From Aliarcobacter sp. (GTDB lineage: Bacteria; Campylobacterota; Campylobacteria; Campylobacterales; Arcobacteraceae), in assembly GCA_028690445.1 (NCBI GenBank), contig JAQVBE010000016.1:1-64000 (forward strand): a stretch of DNA of 64,000 nt. Direction: 5' to 3'. Made by a program: the position numbers and the translations under genes. Positions within the stretch are counted from its first letter, which is position 1. Every line of letters starts with the position of its first letter. Shown here piece after piece: positions 48,117 through 57,052 of the stretch. The notes below the pieces were generated by a model. That model was not told the DNA's origin. It ran no database searches and saw only the letters and a list, made by a program, of their open reading frames with translations.

Positions 48117-48806
48117 CTATAAAGAATCTATCATATAACCTTTATTTGATACATTCTTTATAAAAGTATCATAAGTTTTCAATCTAATACTTTTTACAAA
48201 ATTTCTTAAAGAAAAAATAGAAAAATTCTTTTTCCCCCATATACAAGTAGATATTTCTTGATAATCAACTAATCTATTTATATTTTTCAATAATAAAACA
48301 ACTAATTTTATTTCCATTTTTGTCAAATTTATTATTTCTCTATCTTTAAATAAAAATTCTTTACTCATATCAAAAGTGAAACCTCTTTCTAATGTAATTT
48401 TATTATTTAAATAAACATAATTAATACATAAGCCTATTGATACAAATAATAACTGGGTATTAATTGGTTTATAGATAACTGTATAAGTATTTGTAGAATT
48501 ATAATAAGATAAATCAACTTTTAACCGATCTTCAATAACAATAATTGGTACATTTAAATTATTATTAAATTTAGTTAAACTTAAAGTAAAAAATTTTAAA
48601 TCATCTGATACATTATCAAAAACTATAACATCCACTCGTTCTGTAAATTTATTTAAAAAAAAGTCATCTTTATTCTTATATATAAAATTATATATTTGTT
48701 TATTTTGTTCAAAATTCGATTTTAAGTCTAAAAAAAAATTAAAATCATTGCTAATAAATAATACTGTCTTTTTTAAAGAGCTATTTTCTTTTTCTATTAT
48801 TTCCAA
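48117..48806 (-). CDS. divergent OmpR-type response regulator
   Basis: The 229-residue protein has a poor receiver domain (residues about 13-130) in which VIVFDN keeps Asp64 at the phosphoacceptor position and VIYKP the Lys, but the acidic pocket reads ISNDF. The C-terminal part (about 135-229) is a winged helix: LTKMEIKLVVLLLKNINRLV, CIWGKKNFSIFSLRNFVKSI and SNKGYMI. No histidine kinase gene is adjacent. It may work without a partner or with a distant one. The gene is very AT-rich. Confidence 0.75.
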   Translation of the reverse strand: MEIIEKENSSLKKTVLFISNDFNFFLDLKSNFEQNKQIYNFIYKNKDDFFLNKFTERVDVIVFDNVSDDLKFFTLSLTKFNNNLNVPIIVIEDRLKVDLSYYNSTNTYTVIYKPINTQLLFVSIGLCINYVYLNNKITLERGFTFDMSKEFLFKDREIINLTKMEIKLVVLLLKNINRLVDYQEISTCIWGKKNFSIFSLRNFVKSIRLKTYDTFIKNVSNKGYMIDSL

Positions 48807-49239
48807 AATATAAACCCCTATTAATAATTTATTTATAATAGAATATTTTATCTTAAATATAAATAATTAAGTACATATTTTATATTAAATAAATTAATAT
48901 AGTTTATAACTTTCTCAACATCATAACAAACTCAGTTAATCAAACCTAAAATCCCATCCAAGAATAAGCAATCAAAAGTTCGATAAATTGGCTATTTCTT
49001 TTTTCTATAAATATTTTTTTTAATATATTTTTATTGGATTTGAAATTTAGTCTTTAAAGCTCCCGACTAGCCGGTGTTTTAAAAGAATAAAAAATTTTGA
49101 ATTATTACAAAATTGGGAAAACTTATTACAGAAAGTGGCTTTACATCGTACTTTTGATTACAAATTTGGGATTTAACAATAGTAAATATTAGAAATATTT
49201 CTAATATTTTAGGTTAAAGATTAAGAAATTGGGATTTTT
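48807..49239. other. AT-rich intergenic region with iteron-like repeats upstream of rep remnant
   Basis: Three related 15-mers occur on the plus strand: ATTACAAAATTGGGA (49104-49118), ATTACAAATTTGGGA (49157-49171) and ATTAAGAAATTGGGA (49220-49234), spaced 53 and 63 bp. A 26-bp palindrome lies between the second and third. No coding sequence was found. This may be what remains of an iteron-type plasmid origin, although true iterons are usually closer together. Confidence 0.5.
49184..49209. repeat. perfect 26-bp palindrome upstream of rep remnant
   Basis: The 13-mer AAATATTAGAAAT (49184-49196) is followed directly by its reverse complement (49197-49209), 30 bp before the rep start. Rep_3 initiators often repress their own gene by binding an inverted repeat here. 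Confidence 0.85.
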
Positions 49240-50131
49240 ATGAAAAAAGAGTTAATTGTAGTACAGAAGAATAATTCTATAAGAGGGGATTTTTCAAATC
49301 TTGAAATAAGAGATATGAAAATATTAAAACTTTTAGTTTCAAAAGTTAATGCAACAGGAGATAAGTTTAATGACTATTACTACATTACAAAAGATGAAGT
49401 TAGATTATTTCAATTTAATGAAAGAAATATACATAGCTATATTAAAACAAGTCTTAGAAGATTAAGTTCTGTTTTTATAGTTGTTAAAAATGATGATAAG
49501 GAAGAAATTGAAATTTCACTTGTAGGAAAAATCATCTATGATAAGAAGAATGGTATTTACAAAGTGCCACTTAGCGCAGATTTAAAAGAATATTTAATTG
49601 ATATTAAAAAAGAGTTCACAAAATATAATCTTTCTAATTTAGTATATCTTACAAGAAAAGAACAATTAAAACTGTATGAATATCTAAAAAGTATTAGCTT
49701 TGAAATATTTGTTATATCAATTGAAAATTTAAAAACTATTATGGAAATTAATAAAAAGAGTTTTGAATCATTTTTAACTTTCATAAAAAGTTAAAAGAAA
49801 CAATTTTAACTATTAATGAAGCAACAGATATAAGTGTTAAATTCAAAATAGTAAAAGAGAATAATCAATCTAAAAATGTTCAATTTTCAATTAAAAGATT
49901 TGAAACAAAAACTTTTATTCCTAATACTCTAACAATTGAAAATCTAAATTTAAAATACTCAAATAAAAATATCATGTTAAATTCAACCATATACATGCTT
50001 AAAACACTCGAACTATGTGAGGGCTATGTATAATTGCATCAGTTTATTCGAAAGAGTTAAATTTGGTAGGTAAATTGAAGTTTAAGAGTTTGGAGGACTG
50101 TGATGCGTATTTTGAAAGGGAAATTAATTAA
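49240..50131 (+). pseudogene. frameshifted plasmid replication initiator (Rep_3/RepB family)
   Basis: The first 184 codons read as the N-terminal part of a Rep_3 initiator: VVQKNNSIRGDFSNLEIRD and LKEYLIDIKKEFTKYNLSNL. The frame ends at 49794 soon after SFLTF, and the next frame continues from about 49783 with HKKLKETILTINEATDISV, the expected second winged-helix domain, to a stop at 50031-50033. A third frame carries a further tail (KSLEDCDAYFEREIN) to 50131, suggesting a second shift. The first shift is clear, the second less so. It is a decayed plasmid gene in a chromosomal setting. Confidence 0.8.
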
Positions 50132-50143
50132 AATCCAAAGAAG

Positions 50144-51973
50144 TTAAACGAATAATCGTTTATCTTCAACTTTTTTAATATCTGAATAATTATCTAAATA
50201 ATCAAGATAAGTAATCAGATATTTTCTACTTAAATCAAATCTTTCTTTAAAGTTTGGAATTCCTATAAATCCATCATTTTTTATGATTTCTCTCATAGCT
50301 TTTACGATTTTATTTAAACTTTCAAAATGAATAAATAAATTATGTTGTAGTCGTATTACTTGTTTTTTTGCGGTTAAAGATTTCAAAATATCATCACCTA
50401 ATTTTCTATCTAAATCTAAATCATCGTAAATATTATAAGGTGCAGTTGGGCTTATATCTTCTTGTTTTAATCTTAATAAAACAATATCTTCTAAATCTTT
50501 TGCAAAATCTTCTTTGATATTTGCATTTTTATATAAAGATATATCTTTTGTTAGAAAATTCTCAGCTTCAAGTTCATCTAAAGCACTTTGAATAAATGCA
50601 ACACTTGCCCATTTTAATCGCAAAGCTATTGAAGTGTTTGAAAGTAGGGCATAAGTATTTTTTGTATAAATCTCTTTTATAAAATCTTTTACAAACTTTT
50701 TTGTAGAAAGAGGATAAATAACCAAATCCTTTTTATCTATAAAAACATCTTGCATTTTTTTTGCAAACTCTATTGCTTCACTATGAGAAAGTGCGAATCT
50801 TTGAGTTGAAGAGATGATTCCTAAACCTTTTTTGTGGGCTTCAAGTAATTCTTTGTAAGCACTTGTAAAATCTTTTTTATCTAAAGCTTCTAATAAATTT
50901 CTTTTTTGATTTTTTTTCATGGGGTCAATAATTGGGTTTAAAACAATTCCCCCACAAATCGTATCATTTCCACTTCTTAATAAGACTTTTTCTCCAAAAA
51001 TTGTATATAAATTTTCACTTGCTTTTATTGTTGCAAAACCCTCTTCAAGATTTGTAATACAATCAAAAAGTAATATTTTTACCTCTATTTTTTTTGCTCC
51101 AATAAATAAAGAATAAGTTTGGTTATGATTTAATTTTTTTGTTTTTAGACATTTAAAAGATATATCAATACCATCAAATCCTCTAATATGACCTTTTTTT
51201 GTAATTAAATCACCTTTATTTATATGAGAAATATTTACACCTTGCAGATTTAAAGCAGCTCGGTTTGAGATATTTGCTTCAAGGGCATTTTCGTTATGAA
51301 CTTGAATATTTTTTATTTTTGTTTCTTTTTGAGATTGACAAATATATAATTTTTCATTTAGTTCACATTTTTTTCCTAAAACAGTCCCTGTTACAACTGT
51401 TCCAATTCCTTTTGGTGAAAAAACTCTATCCACATAAAACCTAAAAAAATTCTCTTCTTGTTTTGTGCTATTATTTATAGTAAAAAGTTGATTCTTTAGT
51501 TTTTCGATTGAAAAATTATCATAAATAGATACGCAACTTACAAATTTTATTTTAAAATCAAAAGTTGATAAAAACTCTAAAATTTCCTCTTTTTTTATGA
51601 TTAATTCATCATCTGTAATCAAATCTTTTTTTGTAAGTACTACAATTATCTCTTTTAATCCTAAAAGATTGATAATTTCAATATGTTCAACCGTTTGAGG
51701 TTTTATTCCCTCAGCTGCACTAATCACAAGCATTACATAATCAAATCCAAAAGCACCAGCAATCATATTTTTTACCAGTTTTTCATGTCCTGGGACATCA
51801 ATAAAAGCTATATTTTGTTGACCTTTTGTCATATTAGAAAAAGACAAATCTATTGTAATTCCTCTTTCTTTTTCTTCATTTGTGCTATCCCCCTCAAAAC
51901 CATTTAAAGCTTTGATTAAGGCTGTTTTACCATGGTCAATGTGACCTGCTGTTCCTATAATAATATTTGACAT
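50144..51973 (-). CDS. selB: selenocysteine-specific elongation factor
   Basis: SelB brings selenocysteyl-tRNA to UGA codons marked by a SECIS hairpin. The 609-residue GTPase has G1 GTAGHIDHGKTALIKAL, G2-G3 ERGITIDLSF and DVPGHEKLVKNM, and G4 LTKKD. After the EF-Tu-like domains, the C-terminal 200 residues form winged helices that bind the SECIS RNA. It shares one base with the selA stop-start junction, so the two are coupled. selD and tRNA-Sec lie close by. Confidence 0.95.
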   Translation of the reverse strand: MSNIIIGTAGHIDHGKTALIKALNGFEGDSTNEEKERGITIDLSFSNMTKGQQNIAFIDVPGHEKLVKNMIAGAFGFDYVMLVISAAEGIKPQTVEHIEIINLLGLKEIIVVLTKKDLITDDELIIKKEEILEFLSTFDFKIKFVSCVSIYDNFSIEKLKNQLFTINNSTKQEENFFRFYVDRVFSPKGIGTVVTGTVLGKKCELNEKLYICQSQKETKIKNIQVHNENALEANISNRAALNLQGVNISHINKGDLITKKGHIRGFDGIDISFKCLKTKKLNHNQTYSLFIGAKKIEVKILLFDCITNLEEGFATIKASENLYTIFGEKVLLRSGNDTICGGIVLNPIIDPMKKNQKRNLLEALDKKDFTSAYKELLEAHKKGLGIISSTQRFALSHSEAIEFAKKMQDVFIDKKDLVIYPLSTKKFVKDFIKEIYTKNTYALLSNTSIALRLKWASVAFIQSALDELEAENFLTKDISLYKNANIKEDFAKDLEDIVLLRLKQEDISPTAPYNIYDDLDLDRKLGDDILKSLTAKKQVIRLQHNLFIHFESLNKIVKAMREIIKNDGFIGIPNFKERFDLSRKYLITYLDYLDNYSDIKKVEDKRLFV

Positions 51974-53319
51974 TAGTTAAAAACCTTATTGAAAATATCA
52001 GCTATTTTTTCTATTTCATTTTCTTGAATAGTTCTAAAATCAAGAAGAATTTTTTCATTTTCAATTCTTGATATTAGATTGTTTTTTCTTAAAAGTTTTT
52101 CCAGTTGGTTTGCTTTGAATCTTTCATCATTTATACAAAGTGCAATTGATGGTATTTTTTTATTTGGAGTTGTTCCTCCACCAATTAAAGTTTGAGTTTT
52201 TATAACTTCACAGTTACAAATATCTTTTATTTTTTCAAAAAGAGTATTTGCTTTTTGCTCTAAAGTTTCAATAGTTGTAAAAAGCATTTGTAAAGTTGGG
52301 ATATTTTCAAGTTCATTTTTTAAGTAAGAATTTAATGTATCTTCTAAAATACTAAGAGTTATTTTATCAACCCTTAACATTCGTAAAAGTTGATTCTTTT
52401 TGATTTTTTCAATTAGTTCTTTTTTTCCAATTATGATTCCAGCTTGAACACTTCCTAAAAGTTTATCACCTGAAAAACTCAAAAGAGAAGGATTATATTT
52501 CATGATTTCTAAAATAGATGGTTCTTTTTGAGATAGATTAAAAGGTAAATCAATAATATGTCCACTTCCCATATCATAGTAATCAATTATGTTGTTTTCA
52601 TTGGCTATTTTTACAATTTCTTCAAAATCAACTTCACTTGTAAATCCTTCGATTGAATAGTTTGATTTATGTACTTTCATAAGCATTGATGTGTTTTCAT
52701 TTATAGAATTTTCATAATCACTTAAATGAGTTTTATTTGTAGTCCCAACTTCTTTTAAAATAGCTCCGCTTTGATTCATAACTTCAGGAACTCGAAAACT
52801 TCCTCCAATTTCCACAAGTTCTCCCCTGCTTACAACTACTTCTTTATTCTTTGAAAAGGTATTTAAAATCAAAAAAACAGCACTTGCATTGTTATTTACA
52901 ACAATTGCATCTTCGCAGCCTGTTAAATTTTGAAGAGTTTTTACAATATGAGCATATCTTTCACCTCTTTTACCCTCAAGTAAATCATATTCAAGATTGT
53001 TATAAGAAGTTGCTATTTCTATGGCTTTTTCAAGGCTTTTTTTGTTTATTAAACTTCTACCAAGATTTGTGTGAATTATGATTCCTGTGGCATTTATCAA
53101 AGTTTGTAATGACGGAGCTGTGATCGATTCATACTCTTTTAGTACATTTGAAACAATTGTATTTTCATCTATATTTTGGATTTTATTATTCAGTATATCT
53201 TCTCTTAAATTTGCTATTATTTTTTTTGAAATTTTAGTAATTAAAGTTGTAGATAATCCTTCAAAAGCTTTGTTTATGATAAACTTATCAACCTTTGGAA
53301 TGGATTTTAGTAAAGACAT
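51973..53319 (-). CDS. selA: L-seryl-tRNA(Sec) selenium transferase
   Basis: SelA converts seryl-tRNA-Sec to selenocysteyl-tRNA-Sec using selenophosphate from SelD. The 448-residue PLP enzyme has TNLGRSLI, AVVNNNASAVFL near 140 and SFSGDKLLGSVQAGIIIG, which holds the PLP lysine. The length is normal. It is transcribed away from tRNA-Sec, starting 57 bp from it, and is followed by selB. Confidence 0.95.
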   Translation of the reverse strand: MSLLKSIPKVDKFIINKAFEGLSTTLITKISKKIIANLREDILNNKIQNIDENTIVSNVLKEYESITAPSLQTLINATGIIIHTNLGRSLINKKSLEKAIEIATSYNNLEYDLLEGKRGERYAHIVKTLQNLTGCEDAIVVNNNASAVFLILNTFSKNKEVVVSRGELVEIGGSFRVPEVMNQSGAILKEVGTTNKTHLSDYENSINENTSMLMKVHKSNYSIEGFTSEVDFEEIVKIANENNIIDYYDMGSGHIIDLPFNLSQKEPSILEIMKYNPSLLSFSGDKLLGSVQAGIIIGKKELIEKIKKNQLLRMLRVDKITLSILEDTLNSYLKNELENIPTLQMLFTTIETLEQKANTLFEKIKDICNCEVIKTQTLIGGGTTPNKKIPSIALCINDERFKANQLEKLLRKNNLISRIENEKILLDFRTIQENEIEKIADIFNKVFN

Positions 53320-53376
53320 TTTTACCCTTTCAGATGGTTTTAAAATTGTTTTATGTAATATTTGTTTCTTACAAGT

Positions 53377-53476
53377 GGGAGGTTAGTGTACCTGGTGGGC
53401 ACCACAGGCTTCAACCCTGATTGACGGTTTATGTGTAATACGCCGTGGTAGGTTCGATTCCTACACCTTCTCGCCA
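53377..53476 (+). tRNA. selC: tRNA-Sec (anticodon UCA)
   Basis: A 100-base tRNA with an encoded CCA end. The anticodon arm is CAGG-CTTCAAC-CCTG with TCA at 53411-53413. The T arm is GTAGG-TTCGATT-CCTAC, and a long variable arm (about 53420-53446) is present, as in selenocysteine and serine tRNAs. An 8-base acceptor stem can be drawn from 53377-53384 and 53465-53472, with two G-U pairs and one mismatch; exact ends may differ by a base. The selA gene next to it supports the call. Confidence 0.9.
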
Positions 53477-53629
53477 CTTTAAATTTAAATGATTATATCT
53501 TATCCACAATACTAAAAAGCTTAACTTAGGTAAAGTTTTTTTTACTTATTTCTTAAAAACCAAAAATTGTTTCTCAATATATTTTGGTTATAATTACAAC
53601 TATTTATAGTATAAAATTCAAGGAAAAAA

Positions 53630-54073
53630 ATGAAAAAAGTATTTTTAGGCTTAATAGTTTTAGTTGTATTAGTAGGTACAATAATTTTTATTAATAAACC
53701 TCTATCTTCAAATGATTCAAAACAAAATGTTCAGAATAATAAAGAAAAACCTAAACAGGGATTTGAAACTTTACAAGAAAAAGCTAAAAAAGGTGATTCT
53801 AAAGCTCAGAATGAATTAGGAAATATGTATGCAAACGGTTCTATTTCAGATCCTTCAAATAAAGAAGCTTTAAAATTGTTTGAACAATCAGCAAATCAAG
53901 GATATGCAGAAGCCCAATACAATCTGGGAACTATGTATCAAAATGCTATTGGAGTAGATCAAGATTTAAAAAAAGCAGTTATGTATTTTAAATTAGCTGC
54001 TAATCAAGGGCATAAAGAAGCAAAAGAGAATCTTGAAATATTATGTGAACAAGATTCTACTTTATGCAATTAA
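53630..54073 (+). CDS. Sel1-repeat protein with membrane anchor
   Basis: The 147-residue protein has an N-terminal membrane helix (about 4-23), a polar linker, and two to three Sel1-like repeats (AKKGDSKAQNELGNMYANG, ANQGYAEAQYNLGTMYQN, ANQGHKEAKENL). Such repeats mediate protein contacts. The C-terminus has two Cys (CEQDSTLC) that could form a disulphide in the periplasm. It sits between tRNA-Sec and selD, ending one base from the selD stop. The link to selenium metabolism is positional only; Sel1 is a repeat name, unrelated to selenium. Confidence 0.8.
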   Translation: MKKVFLGLIVLVVLVGTIIFINKPLSSNDSKQNVQNNKEKPKQGFETLQEKAKKGDSKAQNELGNMYANGSISDPSNKEALKLFEQSANQGYAEAQYNLGTMYQNAIGVDQDLKKAVMYFKLAANQGHKEAKENLEILCEQDSTLCN

Positions 54074-54074
54074 T

Positions 54075-55112
54075 TTAGTGAATAATTATAGGCGTAATTC
54101 CTCTTGGGATTACTTGTCCTATAATATTTGCATATCCAAATGATAACTCTTCTATTTCTTTTATATACTCTTTTGCATCTTCTTCTTTCATAGCAATTAA
54201 TAATCCGCCAGAAGTTTGAGCATCACAAAGTAAAGCTTTGCAATGAATTGATAAATTATTCATATATGTAATTTTATCTTCTACATATTTCATATTTCTT
54301 TTTGTTCCACCTGGAATTACATCATCATTTGCTAAATCAATTGCTTCATAAACCATTGGAACATTATTGCATGAAATTGAAAATGAAACTAGCTCATTTA
54401 TACACTCTAAAGCATGACCCATAAGTCCAAATCCTGTAACATCTGTACATGAACTTACATCATATTTTCTCATTATTTTTGATGGTAAGAAGTTTAAACT
54501 AGCCATTATTTTTGCGCAATCTTTAATACTATCTAAAGGTAATAAATCTCTTTTTATTGCTGTTGATAAAATTCCCATTCCTAAAGGTTTTGTTAAAACT
54601 AATACATGACCAATTTGGGGCGTATTATTTCTAATAATTTTATCTGGATGAATCATCCCTGTAACTGATAAACCATAATACATTTCAGGTGACTCAATAG
54701 TGTGACCACCTAATAAAACTCCACCACACTCTTTGATTTTTTCATTTCCACCTTTTAATATTAGCCCTAAAGCTTCTTTTGATATGTTTTTTTTATCAAA
54801 ACCTACAATATTCATAGCTGTTTTTACATCAGCACCCATTGCAAACACATCACTAAGTGCATTTGCAGCTGCTATTTGTCCATAAATATATGGGTCATCA
54901 ACAACTGGCGTAATAAAATCAAGTGTTTGAACTATGGCTTGTGATTCATTTATTTGATAAACACTAGCATCTTCACTTGTATCAAAACCTACTAAAATTC
55001 TTTCATCATTTGGTACTAAACCGCAAATAGTTTGTTTGAGATCACCCGGACCCATTTTTGCAGCTCAACCAGCAGCTTGAACGAATTTTGTTAGTTTATA
55101 TTCATTATTCAT
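54075..55112 (-). CDS. selD: selenide, water dikinase (SelD), itself a selenoprotein
   Basis: SelD makes selenophosphate from selenide and ATP. Starting at ATG 55112 gives 345 residues with one in-frame TGA at codon 16 (55065-55067), in the context AAG-TGA-AAKMGPGDL; this is the catalytic Cys/Sec position of SelD, so it is read as selenocysteine. A start at the ATG after the TGA would remove the catalytic residue. DVFAMGADVKTAMNIV, GGHTIESPEMYYGLSV and TDVTGFGLMGHALE are further family motifs. SelD thus needs its own product. Confidence 0.93.
55037..55067 (-). promoter_or_regulatory. bacterial SECIS-like hairpin in selD mRNA
   Basis: Counting the U of UGA as 1, bases 16-19 (GGUC) can pair with 25-28 (GAUC), closing a CGGGU loop with G23 and U24. 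In the E. coli fdhF element, as I recall, G23 and U24 in the loop contact SelB. The stem is short and includes a G-U pair. Confidence 0.5.
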
Positions 55113-55343
55113 AAAACTAATCCTTGCAATATTGCAATTTTTTGGTGCCAATTATAACAATATTTTTATTAAATTGTAGATTAAATAAGTAAATTATTTT
55201 TTACTTTTTAAGCTTTCGTTTATAAATGATATATTAATATTTGGTAAATTTAGTTCAAGACCATAGGTTATGGTTTGACATAAAGAGAGCTTTTACTCAC
55301 TTTATCTCTTAATAGAACAAAAACTATTAGAGGTTAATTCCCC

Positions 55344-56438
55344 ATGCAAAGAAGAACATTTTTAAAAGGCTCAGCAATCCTATCATCTGCTGTTTTATTA
55401 GCTCCCCATTTTACTTTTGCAAATGAAGAAAAAAATCCATTTGGAATTAGTACAAAACCTAGAAAATTTAGCATTTTAAATAACTATTCCATTAATCCAG
55501 CCAAAGAAATAACACAATTATGGATTCCTCTTCCAAAAGATGAAAGTTATCATAAAGTTGTAGATTTTACTTATAAAGGAAATTTTACTGAAGCAAAAGT
55601 TGTGAAAAATGATTATGACACAAGAGTTTTATATGTAAAATGGGATAAATCAGATAAAAAATCTGAACTAGAAGTTTCATTTGATGTAATTATGCAAGAA
55701 AGAACAACTGATTTCTCAAAAGCTACATCAAATACAAATTATCCTGAGGATATAAAAGTTTATTTAAAAGGAACAACACATGTTCCTGTAACTTCTGGGT
55801 TACAAGAGTATGCAAAAAATATCATAAAAAATTCAAAAACACCACTTGAAAAAGCACAAGCTATTTATGATTGGACGGTTACAACTATGTATCGAGATGA
55901 AAGTGTAAAAGGTTGTGGAATTGGTGATGCTAAAAAAGCTATTGAAGAAAAAATTTATGGAGGAAAATGTACAGATACTAGTTCAGTATTTGTTTGTTTA
56001 TTAAGAAATGTAGGAATTCCAGCAAGAGAAATATTTGGTATTAGAGCAGGACAATCAAAAATTTCAAATGCTTGTGGAAAAGCAGATGAGAAAGGTTTTG
56101 CAAATATTACAGGTGCGCAACATTGTAGAGCAGAGTTTTATATAGATGGTTTAGGTTGGGTTCCAGCAGATCCAGCTGATGTAACAAAAGTAAGACTTGC
56201 AGAAAAATTAACAAATGAAGATCAAAAAATAAAAGATGTAAAAAAATATTTCTTTGGTTCATGGGAAATGAATTGGGTTGCATTTAATAGTGCAAGAGAT
56301 TTTGTTTTAACTCCAAAACCAACTCAATTTCCTCTTAATATGTTAGGTTATCCTTATGCTGAAATTGGTGAAGATGCTTTAGATTATTATGATACTAAAG
56401 CATTTTCATATACATACTCTTCACAAGAAAGATTATGA
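55344..56438 (+). CDS. Tat-exported transglutaminase-like protein
   Basis: The 364-residue product starts with a twin-arginine signal (QRRTFLKGS followed by a hydrophobic stretch). The core has the transglutaminase-type catalytic triad: Cys in GGKCTDTSSVFVCLL, His in QHCRAEFYIDGLGW, and Asp in VPADPADV. Bacterial members are usually proteases or amidases acting on peptides rather than cross-linkers. Export folded by Tat suggests a cofactor or rapid folding. The end overlaps the MerT-like gene by four bases, so the three genes form an operon. Confidence 0.85.
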   Translation: MQRRTFLKGSAILSSAVLLAPHFTFANEEKNPFGISTKPRKFSILNNYSINPAKEITQLWIPLPKDESYHKVVDFTYKGNFTEAKVVKNDYDTRVLYVKWDKSDKKSELEVSFDVIMQERTTDFSKATSNTNYPEDIKVYLKGTTHVPVTSGLQEYAKNIIKNSKTPLEKAQAIYDWTVTTMYRDESVKGCGIGDAKKAIEEKIYGGKCTDTSSVFVCLLRNVGIPAREIFGIRAGQSKISNACGKADEKGFANITGAQHCRAEFYIDGLGWVPADPADVTKVRLAEKLTNEDQKIKDVKKYFFGSWEMNWVAFNSARDFVLTPKPTQFPLNMLGYPYAEIGEDALDYYDTKAFSYTYSSQERL

Positions 56439-56761
56439 AAAAAGAAAGATTTGTGATAATAAGTGCAGTTACAACTGCACTTTTATCAACTCTTTGTTGT
56501 TTACCAGCATTTTTATTTATTTTTTTTGGCTTTTCAAGTGGAGTTTTGACATATTTTGCAACTTTAGAATATACAAGAATTCCACTTGCTATTTTGGCAA
56601 TAATACTTTTTGTTTTTGCATTTAAAAGTTTGAAGAAAAAGATTTCTTGCAAATGTGAAAGAAAAGAGATTTTTAAACAATATCTATTTTTTTTCATATT
56701 TTTTATTTTGATAATAGCTTTGCTTTTTTATCCTGAATTTTTGCCACTATTTATGGAGTAG
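56435..56761 (+). CDS. MerT-like membrane protein
   Basis: The 108-residue membrane protein has three hydrophobic segments and a Cys pair in the first (LLSTLCCLPAFLF), the arrangement of MerT mercuric ion transporters. A further CKCERKE lies in the loop after the second helix. No mercuric reductase gene is present, so the metal may be other than mercury, for example copper. It is followed three bases later by a MerP-like gene. Confidence 0.75.
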   Translation: MKKERFVIISAVTTALLSTLCCLPAFLFIFFGFSSGVLTYFATLEYTRIPLAILAIILFVFAFKSLKKKISCKCERKEIFKQYLFFFIFFILIIALLFYPEFLPLFME

Positions 56762-56764
56762 TTT

Positions 56765-57037
56765 ATGAAAATATTTATTATGTTTATTTTGCTTATTTGT
56801 TCTTGTTTCGCTTCAACTATTTCAGTTATAAAAGTAGAAGCAATGCATTGTCCTTTATGTACAACTGCTGTCAAAAAAGCCATAAAAGAACTGGATGGAA
56901 TTGAAAAAGTAAGTGTAATATTAAATACAAAAGAAGTTACAGTTACATATAATGACAAAACAAATTTAAAAGATATTTTAACTGCAATTAAAACAACTTC
57001 TTATGAAGGTGTGGAGATTTCTACTCAAAGGCAATAA
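56765..57037 (+). CDS. MerP-like periplasmic heavy-metal-binding protein
   Basis: The 90-residue protein has a signal peptide (about 1-17, FIMFILLICSCFAS) and a single HMA domain with the metal motif AMHCPLCTTAV (MxCxxC). It is the size of MerP and would pass a soft metal ion to the MerT-like protein. It is the last gene of the transglutaminase operon and converges with the response regulator gene. Confidence 0.82.
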   Translation: MKIFIMFILLICSCFASTISVIKVEAMHCPLCTTAVKKAIKELDGIEKVSVILNTKEVTVTYNDKTNLKDILTAIKTTSYEGVEISTQRQ

Positions 57038-57052
57038 AAAGCTTTTGAATAT

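Noticed and set aside
49240-49794. A complete 184-residue Rep protein
   Set aside because: The second winged-helix domain continues in the next frame, so the short version is a truncation.
54075-55055. SelD beginning at the internal ATG after the TGA
   Set aside because: It would lack the catalytic residue and the N-terminal helix; the frame with TGA as selenocysteine restores both.
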